Source: an uncultured Ruminococcus sp. (GTDB lineage: Bacteria > Bacillota > Clostridia > Oscillospirales > Ruminococcaceae). From it: DNA of 5,078 nucleotides. How positions within the stretch are numbered: position 1 is the first letter of the stretch; each line of letters starts with the position of its first letter. Location of the stretch: contig CAMNAY010000132.1 in the NCBI GenBank assembly GCA_946531975.1, forward strand, positions 1 through 5,078, read 5' to 3'. The notes under the pieces were generated by a model, which had not been told where the DNA came from, did not search any database, and was given only the letters and a program-made list of their open reading frames with translations. Shown piece by piece: positions 1-5,078 of this stretch. The translations under genes were made by a program, and so were the position numbers.

Positions 1-51
1 AGCGCCACCTTGCCAAGGTGGAGGTAGCGGGTTCGAGCCCCGTAATCCGCT
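1..51 (+). tRNA. tRNA-Gly (anticodon GCC), 3' part; 5' end lies outside the window
   Basis: The fold is directly readable. The anticodon stem CCACC (5-9) pairs with GGTGG (17-21) around the loop TTGCCAA (10-16), with anticodon GCC at 12-14, so it reads the glycine codons GGC and GGU. A 5-base variable region (22-26) follows. The T stem 27-31 pairs with 39-43 (one G-U pair) around the loop TTCGAGC. The acceptor 3' strand AATCCGC is at 44-50, with discriminator base U at 51, as is usual for bacterial tRNA-Gly. Bases 52-54 are TCT, so the CCA tail is not encoded and must be added after transcription. The acceptor 5' strand, the D loop and most of the D stem are cut off by the window edge. The predicted missing 5' acceptor strand is about GCGGATT. 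Confidence 0.94.
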
Positions 52-84
52 TCTTGCGGTTTGGAAATATCCTTATCGCGACGG

Positions 85-115
85 AAATCCGGAACATCAC
101 TGTTCCGGATTTTTT
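85..115 (+). terminator. Rho-independent terminator of the tRNA-Gly transcript
   Basis: A perfect 11-bp stem (86-96 with 101-111, extendable by an A-T pair at 85/112) closes the 4-base loop TCAC and runs into a T tract ending at 115. It lies 34 bases downstream of the tRNA 3' end, in the correct orientation to end the tRNA transcript. Only one U tract (rightward) is strong, so it acts mainly on the + strand. Confidence 0.88.
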
Positions 116-141
116 ATTTGTCTTTTTTTCACATTCCCGCA

Positions 142-176
142 GAAAACGCCCTGAAGCATTGCTTCGGGGCGTTTTC
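142..176 (-). terminator. Terminator of the trmK-NIF3 operon, possibly bidirectional
   Basis: A 16-bp hairpin (142-157 with 161-176, one G-U pair, 3-base loop) begins 4 bases beyond the stop codon of the leftward NIF3-family gene. The arms start with GAAAAC and end with GTTTTC, so an A/U-rich end follows a GC-rich core on both strands. It can therefore stop leftward transcription of the operon and also back up the tRNA terminator against rightward read-through. The U run is short (four, inside the stem), so the strength in each direction is inferred. Confidence 0.8.
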
Positions 177-179
177 ATA

Positions 180-968
180 TCAGATTGCCTGAAAGAACGG
201 CTTTGTGCCTTCTGCCGAGACGATCAGTTCGGCATCTGCACCGGAAGTGAGGAGAATCCGCTGAAAGAGCTGAACGACCGGTACCTCGGTCTCGAAATGT
301 CCGCAGTCGAACAGTGTGAAACCGCGGTTCTGTGCTTCTGCCCATACGCTGTGCTTGCAGTCACCGGTGATGAGCGCATCTGCACCGGCTGCAATCGCTG
401 CCGGAATCAGATCGCCTCCGCTTCCGGTACACCATGCGATCTTTTTGATGCTGCCTGCATTGGCACCGGCATAATAGCGCAGGGGCTTGCAGGAGAAGGC
501 TGCACACAGTTTTTTCGCAAGCGTGTCCGCATCGGCGGGGGCAGTCAGCGCTGCAACTCTGCCGAGTGTACGGTTTCCGGAGAGGATCTCCAGCGGTGCG
601 CGTTCTGCTGTCAGCGGAATCTGCGCCGAGATCAGCTCGCCGGCAAAGTCATTCAGTCCGCCCTCAGCAATATCAAGGCAGGTATGTGAACAGATTGCCG
701 CGATGTTATGCCGCACGAGGTGCCAGACCGGATGCACCGGCGTGACTGCCTTCAGCGGATCCCAGATCACGGGATGATGCGAGAGAATCAGCTCGCAGTG
801 CTTGTCCGCGGCTTCCTGAATAACCGGAACCGTGATATCCAGCGTCAGCAGGATGCGCGTCACGCTGCTTTGCGGATCCCCCGCAAGCAAGCCGGATTTA
901 TCATAGCTTTCCTGAAGTGAAAACGGCGCAAATGCGTCTAACAGATCATAGATTTCCTGAACGGTCAT
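180..968 (-). CDS. NIF3-family (YqfO/YbgI-like) dinuclear metal-binding protein
   Basis: This 262-residue cytosolic protein belongs to the NIF3/DUF34 family, often labelled 'GTP cyclohydrolase 1 type 2', a name resting on limited evidence; the true role is unsettled. Visible family motifs are YDKSGL (22-27), SHHP (63-66), HTCLDIAEGGLND (95-107), TGD (201-203) and GHFETE (223-228). The expected two-metal ligands are all present: H64, H65, D99, H224 and E228. In the TGD block, relatives often have a His where this protein has S207. The length fits the short form lacking the PII-like insert found in Bacillus YqfO (about 370 residues). The frame stays open upstream to 1265, but that extension is an Arg-rich shadow of trmK. 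The start at 968 overlaps the trmK stop as ATGA, implying translational coupling. The trmK-NIF3 pairing is conserved in Firmicutes. Confidence 0.93.
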   Translation of the reverse strand: MTVQEIYDLLDAFAPFSLQESYDKSGLLAGDPQSSVTRILLTLDITVPVIQEAADKHCELILSHHPVIWDPLKAVTPVHPVWHLVRHNIAAICSHTCLDIAEGGLNDFAGELISAQIPLTAERAPLEILSGNRTLGRVAALTAPADADTLAKKLCAAFSCKPLRYYAGANAGSIKKIAWCTGSGGDLIPAAIAAGADALITGDCKHSVWAEAQNRGFTLFDCGHFETEVPVVQLFQRILLTSGADAELIVSAEGTKPFFQAI

Positions 969-1654
969 GCGGTTTCTCCTTTGCTGAGCCAGCGGTTGAT
1001 TTCGGAGATCAGGCTGCGGACGGCTTCTGCTTCTTCGGGATTGCCGGAGTCCTCCAGTCCGCTTGCTCTGGTATGCAGCCGGTTCTGGATGCCGGCGATG
1101 TAGATTTTCGTCAGGGGATCGGTGCGCTTGAGTTTTCCGTAGTAGGTCTCTGCTTCGGTCAGCGGCTCCGTATCGCCCGTGTAATGCGCCTGAATGACCG
1201 TATAGACATGCGTATCCTTGACGGCGGTCTCTTTGGTCATGAGAAAGCCGTTCCTGCTCAGCCATGCACGGAGAACCTCAGCCTTGGTCATCGGCTGAAG
1301 CACCAGATTCACCGGCTTTTTCCGCAGGAAGTCCGCACATTTTGCCGCGAGGATGTCGCGGATTGTTTCACCGCCCATGCCGGCGATGACAACATCGGTG
1401 ATTCCCTTCGGACTGACCTTCTCAAAGCCGTCGGACAGCACGAGCTTTACGCCGTTCTCCGCCCGGTATCTGCGGAGCGTGCCTTTGGCGCTTTCAAGCG
1501 GTCCTGTCTTGATGTCCGTCGCAATGACTTCACTGCACTTTCCGCTGGTGATCAGATATGCCGGAAGGTAGGCATGATCGGTTCCGATGTCGCAGACGAC
1601 ACTGCCCTGAATCATGGATGCGCAGCAGAGCAGCCGGGGAGATAACGGGATCAT
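965..1654 (-). CDS. trmK: tRNA (adenine(22)-N1)-methyltransferase TrmK
   Basis: This 229-residue cytosolic SAM-dependent enzyme methylates N1 of A22 in the D arm of certain tRNAs; the family is known from Bacillus subtilis TrmK (YqfN). The Rossmann-fold motifs are clear: motif I CDIGTDHAYLP (21-31) for SAM, an acidic residue after beta-2 in ATDIK (45-49), LSDGF (73-77), and the catalytic-region motif AGMGGETI (91-98). LVLQPM (117-122) follows and is typical of the family. The C-terminal third (about 155-229) looks helical, matching the two-helix tail of known TrmK. The start at 1654 is chosen because AAAGGAG (1664-1670) lies 9 bases upstream; an upstream ATG at 1687 would precede the ribosome binding site and sit at the predicted transcript start. 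It is the first gene of a two-gene operon, overlapping the NIF3 gene by 4 bases, with its own promoter at 1692-1720. The rpoD gene often found upstream in Firmicutes is absent here. Confidence 0.94.
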   Translation of the reverse strand: MIPLSPRLLCCASMIQGSVVCDIGTDHAYLPAYLITSGKCSEVIATDIKTGPLESAKGTLRRYRAENGVKLVLSDGFEKVSPKGITDVVIAGMGGETIRDILAAKCADFLRKKPVNLVLQPMTKAEVLRAWLSRNGFLMTKETAVKDTHVYTVIQAHYTGDTEPLTEAETYYGKLKRTDPLTKIYIAGIQNRLHTRASGLEDSGNPEEAEAVRSLISEINRWLSKGETA

Positions 1655-1663
1655 GGGTGCATG

Positions 1664-1670
1664 CTCCTTT
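1664..1670 (-). promoter_or_regulatory. Ribosome binding site that fixes the trmK start
   Basis: Read on the minus strand this is AAAGGAG, 9 bases before the ATG at 1654. It excludes the longer reading from 1687 and a closer out-of-frame ATG only one base after the site. Confidence 0.82.
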
Positions 1671-1691
1671 CTGTTATAAAAATACATTTAC

Positions 1692-1720
1692 ATTATAGCA
1701 TATATACTTGCATTTTGCAA
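1692..1720 (-). promoter_or_regulatory. Promoter of trmK-NIF3 (sigma-A type, extended -10)
   Basis: On the minus strand the -35 is TTGCAA (1720-1715), the spacer is exactly 17 bases, and the -10 is a perfect TATAAT (1697-1692) preceded by TGC, an extended -10. The transcript should start near 1685, giving a leader of about 30 bases before the ATG at 1654. It interlocks with the opposing promoter at 1708-1736. Confidence 0.83.
1708..1720. repeat. 13-bp inverted repeat covering both divergent -35 elements
   Basis: TTGCA and TGCAA form perfect 5-bp arms around TTT. The centre, base 1714, is also the exact midpoint between the two TATAAT boxes. The repeat contains the -35 of both divergent promoters. 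It may be a regulator binding site or simply a consequence of two mirror-image -35 boxes; the sequence cannot tell which. Confidence 0.7.
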
Positions 1721-1736
1721 CTGTTTTTGGTATAAT
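1708..1736 (+). promoter_or_regulatory. Promoter of the CE2-like lipoprotein gene (extended -10)
   Basis: The -35 is TTGCAT (1708-1713), the spacer 17 bases, and the -10 a perfect TATAAT (1731-1736) with an upstream TGG, giving the extended TGn form. The transcript should start near 1743, with a leader of about 53 bases that carries AAAGGAGG (1779-1786), 9 bases before the ATG at 1796. The -35 lies inside the spacer of the leftward promoter. Confidence 0.84.
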
Positions 1737-1795
1737 AGGATCAGCGGTTCTGCGGAAGCGGGGCAGCAGCTTGAATACAAAGGAGGTTTGGTATT

Positions 1796-2992
1796 ATGAA
1801 ACGCAGATTATTCATTGGATGTGCAGCGGTTTTGGTCGCCGCAGCAGTGCTTGCCCTCACGGGGTGCAGCTTTGGTGAGGATAAGGAATTTAATGCCGAC
1901 GGAGACCATGTTGAAGCATACAGCCCGCAGAAGGCGAAGCAGATCGGCAGAACCAGTTATCATGAGGATTCTAAAGTGCTTTGGTGTGCCCTTTCCGGCA
2001 GCGGAATTGACTTTGAATTCTACGGGAAAGAATGCCAGACCGAGCTGATCGCTGATTCCGGATGGACCAGCAAGACAAATGCCGCACGCTATGCGGTTTA
2101 TATCAACGGAAAGCGGACGCATGATTCCCAGCTTACGGAGTCCAGCCATAAGCTGACGCTCGCGAATCCCGGTAGAGCGGAAGATCCGTGCTCGATCCGC
2201 ATCATCAAGCTGTCGGAGTCTGTTCAGTCTGCAATCGGAATCGGGGAGCTGAAGATCACGACACCGAAAGAGGTCTATAAGAACCACAAGGACGCTATTA
2301 TTGCGCCCTCTCCCGATAAAAAGCATCTGATCGAGTTTATCGGCGATTCCATCACCTGCGGCTACGGCATTGACGGTGAGATGAGTGATAAGTTTTCGAC
2401 TGCGACCGAGGATGCGACCAAGGCCTATGCCTGTGTGACGGCGGAGAAGCTGGACGCGGATTACAGTCTTGTCTGTTACAGCGGATACGGCGTGATCTCC
2501 GGCTATACTTCGACCGGCAGACAGAATCAGACCGATCTGGTTCCGAAATATTATGATAAGGTCGGTTTTTCCAATGTACATTTGCCGGAAGGCGGAAAAA
2601 TTCAGGATGATCTCTGGGATTTCTCGAAGCAGCCTGATCTCGTGGTCATCAACCTCGGAACCAATGACGCTGCGTATACCTCATCGGACAATACGAAGAT
2701 GCGGGAATATGCGGCAGGATATACCGAATTCCTCAAGACTGTCCGCGCAAAGAATCCGAATGCAGCGATTATCTGCACACTCGGCATCATGAATACGACG
2801 CTCTGTGATGCGACGGATCTCGCGGTTATGAATTATCAGAGTGAGACCGGCGACCAGAATATCCGCTTCATGCGGTTTGCTTCGCAGGATTCTGCGGACG
2901 GACTCGGCATCGACTGGCATCCTTCTGCAAAGACCAACCAGAAAGCCTCCGAAAAGCTGACTGCGTTCATCCGTGACTGGCTGAAATGGTAA
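1796..2992 (+). CDS. Secreted lipoprotein with CE2-like SGNH acetylesterase domain
   Basis: This 398-residue protein probably sits on the outer face of the membrane and removes O-acetyl groups from carbohydrates. A lipoprotein signal is clear: KRR (2-4), a hydrophobic stretch (5-20), and lipobox LTGC (21-24) with C24 as the lipidated residue. Residues about 40-156 look like the beta-sandwich of carbohydrate esterase family 2 (GSGIDFEF at 68-75, YAVYINGK at 99-106, IGELKI at 149-154). The SGNH hydrolase domain follows: GDSITCGYG (183-191) with nucleophile S185, a block with G230/G232, GTND (288-291) with N290, and DWHPS (373-377) with catalytic H375. The order and the late HP motif match CE2, whose known members deacetylate xylan, mannan or 6-O-acetylated sugars; the exact substrate is not readable. 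It has a strong ribosome binding site, its own promoter and its own terminator, so it is a single-gene unit. A non-CE2 SGNH lipase or esterase is the main alternative. Confidence 0.88.
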   Translation: MKRRLFIGCAAVLVAAAVLALTGCSFGEDKEFNADGDHVEAYSPQKAKQIGRTSYHEDSKVLWCALSGSGIDFEFYGKECQTELIADSGWTSKTNAARYAVYINGKRTHDSQLTESSHKLTLANPGRAEDPCSIRIIKLSESVQSAIGIGELKITTPKEVYKNHKDAIIAPSPDKKHLIEFIGDSITCGYGIDGEMSDKFSTATEDATKAYACVTAEKLDADYSLVCYSGYGVISGYTSTGRQNQTDLVPKYYDKVGFSNVHLPEGGKIQDDLWDFSKQPDLVVINLGTNDAAYTSSDNTKMREYAAGYTEFLKTVRAKNPNAAIICTLGIMNTTLCDATDLAVMNYQSETGDQNIRFMRFASQDSADGLGIDWHPSAKTNQKASEKLTAFIRDWLKW

Positions 2993-3002
2993 ATGAACAA
3001 GC

Positions 3003-3036
3003 AAAGCTGTGTATCCTTGGATACACAGCTTTTTTT
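3003..3036 (+). terminator. Rho-independent terminator of the lipoprotein gene
   Basis: A perfect 13-bp stem (3003-3015 with 3020-3032) closes the loop CTTG and ends in seven consecutive Ts (3030-3036). It lies 10 bases after the stop codon and insulates the next operon from read-through. Confidence 0.93.
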
Positions 3037-3085
3037 CGTAGGAACGGCGATTTTTGGGCAAAACATATAAATGGGATCGGAGCGC

Positions 3086-3114
3086 TTGCGTTTTTTCCGA
3101 GAGTTCGGTATAAT
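3086..3114 (+). promoter_or_regulatory. Promoter of the kinase-Mur ligase operon
   Basis: The -35 is TTGCGT (3086-3091), the spacer 17 bases and the -10 a perfect TATAAT (3109-3114). There is no TG extension. Transcription should start near 3121. That leaves about 26 bases before an ATG at 3147 but only about 8 before the ATG at 3129, which supports the later start. Confidence 0.8.
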
Positions 3115-3130
3115 AGTAATATTACACTAT
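3113..3130. repeat. Small inverted repeat at the predicted transcription start
   Basis: ATAGT (3113-3117) and ACTAT (3126-3130) form an inverted repeat. Inside it, GTAATATTAC (3116-3125) is a perfect 10-bp palindrome offset by one base. The position, at the end of the -10 and across the start site, suits a repressor operator, but AT-rich palindromes of this size arise easily by chance. Confidence 0.3.
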
Positions 3131-3133
3131 GAT

Positions 3134-3138
3134 GGGAG
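3134..3138 (+). promoter_or_regulatory. Ribosome binding site that fixes the kinase start
   Basis: GGGAG lies 8 bases before the ATG at 3147. The in-frame ATGs at 3129 and 3132 have no such site upstream and overlap or precede this one, so translation should begin at 3147. Confidence 0.7.
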
Positions 3139-3146
3139 TAGTCTGC

Positions 3147-4463
3147 ATGAAGCGTGATTTTCTGATGCCGGAAGCTGCAAAAGCATGTGTCAGTTCCGGC
3201 GCCTGTGATGAGATTCTGTGGGCAGTGTACGGCGTCAGCGGAGAGGCGCTCGCACCGTACAGAGCGCGCATTCTGTCCGCTGTTGACGGCTTCTGTGCGC
3301 AGTACGGCGCGCAGCCGGTGCGCATTTTCTCAGTGTCCGGCAGAACAGAGCTGGGCGGAAACCATACCGATCATCAGCACGGGCGTGTGCTGGCGGGCGG
3401 CATCAGTCTCGATATCATTGCAGTTGCCGCGAAAACCGATGACGGCATGATGCGCGTGAAATCCGAGGGGTATCCTGAGGATGCGGTTCCGGCAGATGAT
3501 GCGGCAGTGCGCGCAGAGGAGAAGGGTACCTCCGCAGCGCTGCTCAGGGGGACTGCGGCACGGTTTGCGATGCTCGGAAAGCCGCTGGGCGGGTTCTGTG
3601 CATACACTGTTTCCGATGTGCTGAAGGGCAGCGGTCTGTCCTCGTCAGCCGCATTTGAAGTCATGCTCGGTACGATCGGAAACGATTTCTACGCGGATTC
3701 CGCGTTTTCACTTGCCGATCTTGCGATCATTGCGCAGTACGCGGAAAATGAATATTTCGGCAAGCCCTGCGGTCTGATGGATCAGATGGCGTGTGCGCTC
3801 GGCGGTGTGACTGCGATTGACTTTGCGGATCCGGCGCATCCGGTCTGGGAGCAGGTGCAGCTGGATCTGAATGCGGAAGGCTATGCGCTCTGCATCATTG
3901 ACTCCGGCGCGGATCATGCCGACCTGACCGATGAATATGCGGCGGTGCCGGCAGAGATGAAGTCCGTTGCCGCAGCGCTCGGAAAGACGGTCCTGCGTGA
4001 GACCGATGAGACTGCGTTCATGGAAGCGCTGCCGCGTCTCCGTGCGGCGTGCGGCGACCGTGCAGTGCTGCGTGCGATGCATTTCTTCAGCGACAATGCC
4101 CGCGTCCCGCAGCAGACTGCCGCGCTTCGCGAAGGGCGCTTTTCCGATTATCTTGCGCTGGTGACGGAGTCCGGAAGGTCGTCGGCATTTGCGCTTCAGA
4201 ATATTTATGCTTCCGGCAGCACAAAGCAGCAGGCTGTGGCAGTCGCGCTCGCAGTCTGCGGGAAGCTGCTCGGCGGCAGAGGGGCATTCCGTGTTCACGG
4301 CGGCGGTTTTGCCGGTACCGTGCAGGCTTATGTGCCGCTGGAAATGACGGAGACATTCCGCACGCAGATTGACCGCATTTTCGGGGAAGGCGCATGTCAT
4401 GTACTGCGCATCCGGAGCTGCGGTGCCTGTGCGCTTTGGGAAGGAGAGACAGCATGCTGCTGA
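3147..4463 (+). CDS. Galactokinase-family GHMP sugar kinase
   Basis: This 438-residue cytosolic protein is a GHMP-superfamily kinase closest to galactokinases, which phosphorylate C1 of galactose with ATP. The motifs appear in order: GRTELGGNHTDHQ (65-77, sugar-binding signature), KGSGLSSSAAFEV (160-172, phosphate-binding loop), CGLMDQ (208-213, with D212 the likely catalytic base), and RVHGGGFAGTVQAYV (382-396, third GHMP motif). Y264 may match the sugar-contacting Tyr of GalK. In classical GalK the signature reads GEHTDY; here Glu is N72 and Tyr is H76. The Glu contacts the sugar, so the substrate may not be galactose. R66, H73 and D75 are kept. The protein is longer than typical GalK (about 390 residues). 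No galT, galE or transporter gene is visible nearby. The start at 3147 is set by the GGGAG site at 3134. It overlaps the next gene by 10 bases, so they form an operon. Family assignment is firm, substrate is not. Confidence 0.9.
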   Translation: MKRDFLMPEAAKACVSSGACDEILWAVYGVSGEALAPYRARILSAVDGFCAQYGAQPVRIFSVSGRTELGGNHTDHQHGRVLAGGISLDIIAVAAKTDDGMMRVKSEGYPEDAVPADDAAVRAEEKGTSAALLRGTAARFAMLGKPLGGFCAYTVSDVLKGSGLSSSAAFEVMLGTIGNDFYADSAFSLADLAIIAQYAENEYFGKPCGLMDQMACALGGVTAIDFADPAHPVWEQVQLDLNAEGYALCIIDSGADHADLTDEYAAVPAEMKSVAAALGKTVLRETDETAFMEALPRLRAACGDRAVLRAMHFFSDNARVPQQTAALREGRFSDYLALVTESGRSSAFALQNIYASGSTKQQAVAVALAVCGKLLGGRGAFRVHGGGFAGTVQAYVPLEMTETFRTQIDRIFGEGACHVLRIRSCGACALWEGETACC

Positions 4464-5078
4464 AAATACTGAAGAAAGCGGTGTCCGGACAGCGGGTTTT
4501 GCTGCTGGGATTCGGCAGAGAGGGCAGGGCGGTCTGCAAGCGTCTGATGCAGGTCGGGGGCTATGCAGCGCTCGGAATTGCCGATGCGAAGGAGATCTCT
4601 GATGCGCCGGCAGGCATTTCGCTGCATACCGGCGCGGATTATCAGGATGCGATGCGGGAATACGACATCGTCTTCAAAAGTCCGGGCATTGTCCTGACGG
4701 AGGGACACAAGCCGGAACAGCTCTCCTGCCGCGTGACTTCACTGACGGAGATGTTCCTGACTGCCTACCGCGACCAGATTATCGGCATCACGGGGACAAA
4801 AGGAAAATCCACGACCTCGTCGCTGCTGTATCATGTGCTGCAAACGGCAGGCGTTCCGTCTGTGCTGGGCGGCAATATCGGCATTCCGACGGCGGATCTG
4901 TATGAGCAGATCACGCCGGAAACGGTCATTGTCACCGAAATCGGCGTGCATCAGCTGGAATACTGCCGGGTATCGCCGAAAACAGCGGTGTTCCTGAATC
5001 TCTATGAGGAGCACCTCGATCATTACGGCACATTTGAATATTATGCTTACTGCAAGGAAAATATCTACCGCAATCAGC
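4454..5078 (+). CDS. murD: MurD-type Mur ligase (UDP-MurNAc-L-Ala:D-Glu ligase), 3' end beyond the window
   Basis: The first 208 residues of an open frame continue past the right edge. MurD adds D-glutamate to UDP-MurNAc-L-alanine in cytoplasmic peptidoglycan synthesis. The N-terminal UDP-binding domain has LLLGFGREG (16-24) and IVFKSPGI (72-79), a MurD-like 'SPG' block. The ATP loop is GITGTKGKSTT (111-121) and GGNIG (139-143) follows. The metal and carbamate residues of Mur ligases match in spacing to E. coli MurD E157, H183 and K198: E162, H187 (in EEHLDHYG, 185-192) and K201. The usual SSFQ part of the ELSSFQL motif reads GVHQ here (EIGVHQLE, 162-169). AAGGAG (4441-4446) lies 7 bases before the ATG, inside the end of the kinase gene, which it overlaps by 10 bases. 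The central and C-terminal domains are incomplete, so a MurD paralogue with another substrate is possible. Confidence 0.88.
   Translation, partial: MLLKILKKAVSGQRVLLLGFGREGRAVCKRLMQVGGYAALGIADAKEISDAPAGISLHTGADYQDAMREYDIVFKSPGIVLTEGHKPEQLSCRVTSLTEMFLTAYRDQIIGITGTKGKSTTSSLLYHVLQTAGVPSVLGGNIGIPTADLYEQITPETVIVTEIGVHQLEYCRVSPKTAVFLNLYEEHLDHYGTFEYYAYCKENIYRNQ

Noticed and set aside
18..689. A 223-residue + strand open frame starting inside the tRNA
   Set aside because: It starts within the tRNA gene, runs through two terminators and is antisense to the NIF3-family gene; its Cys/Arg-rich translation shows no domain.
969..1265. N-terminal extension of the NIF3-family frame to a 361-residue protein
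   Set aside because: The added 99 residues are Arg-rich, lie fully inside trmK in another frame and resemble no NIF3 N terminus. The ATG at 968 begins exactly where the family fold begins and overlaps the trmK stop.
1743..1778. Possible riboswitch or attenuator in the lipoprotein leader
   Set aside because: The leader is only about 53 bases, with weak CTGC/GCAG pairing and no terminator-antiterminator pair.
1808..2581. Minus-strand open frame of 257 residues opposite the lipoprotein gene
   Set aside because: It is antisense to a protein with a clear signal peptide and SGNH motifs, and has no ribosome binding site or recognisable domain.
3129..3146. Earlier kinase start at 3129 or 3132
   Set aside because: These ATGs lack an upstream ribosome binding site, lie about 8 bases from the predicted transcript start, and overlap or precede the GGGAG site that serves the ATG at 3147.
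3708..4400. Minus-strand open frame of 230 residues opposite the kinase gene
   Set aside because: The plus-strand frame here carries the conserved GHMP kinase motifs. The minus translation is Arg/His-rich without motifs, as expected for a shadow in GC-rich coding DNA.
1..5078. CRISPR array, insertion sequence, prophage or defence island
   Set aside because: No spaced direct repeats, transposase, integrase, terminal inverted repeats or target duplications were seen. The tRNA 3' end is not repeated elsewhere in the window, so there is no sign of an attachment-site pair.

Overview
The window looks like ordinary chromosome of a low-to-mid GC Firmicute, most likely a gut or rumen Clostridium relative of the Ruminococcus/Oscillospiraceae type. 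The reasons are the strong AGGAGG-type ribosome binding sites, TATAAT promoters, the trmK-NIF3 gene pair typical of Firmicutes, a carbohydrate esterase family 2 (CE2)-like lipoprotein, and a galactokinase-family enzyme of the divergent clostridial kind. The genus is inferred from these features and not proven.

Layout, left to right. (1) The 3' two thirds of a tRNA-Gly(GCC) gene (1-51, + strand, 5' end outside the window) is followed by its own rho-independent terminator (85-115). (2) A second hairpin (142-176) ends a leftward operon of two genes that overlap by 4 bases. In order of transcription these are trmK (965-1654, tRNA m1A22 methyltransferase) and a NIF3-family metal-binding protein (180-968). 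(3) A compact divergent promoter region (1655-1795) holds two extended -10 promoters that interlock around a 13-bp inverted repeat. One drives trmK-NIF3 to the left and the other drives a lipoprotein to the right. (4) A 398-residue secreted lipoprotein (1796-2992) combines a CE2-like N-terminal beta-sandwich with a C-terminal SGNH esterase domain, and is followed by a strong terminator (3003-3036). (5) A new promoter (3086-3114) starts a rightward operon of a galactokinase-family GHMP kinase (3147-4463) and a MurD-type Mur ligase (4454 to the window end, incomplete), which overlap by 10 bases.

Functionally the window mixes tRNA modification, deacetylation of sugars at the cell surface, and an intracellular sugar kinase translationally tied to a peptidoglycan ligase. 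No mobile element, CRISPR array, prophage or defence system is visible. The points most worth a second look are the interlocked divergent promoters, the kinase-Mur ligase coupling together with an altered sugar-binding motif in the kinase, and the non-standard motif in the Mur ligase. None of these amounts to a clearly new biological system.
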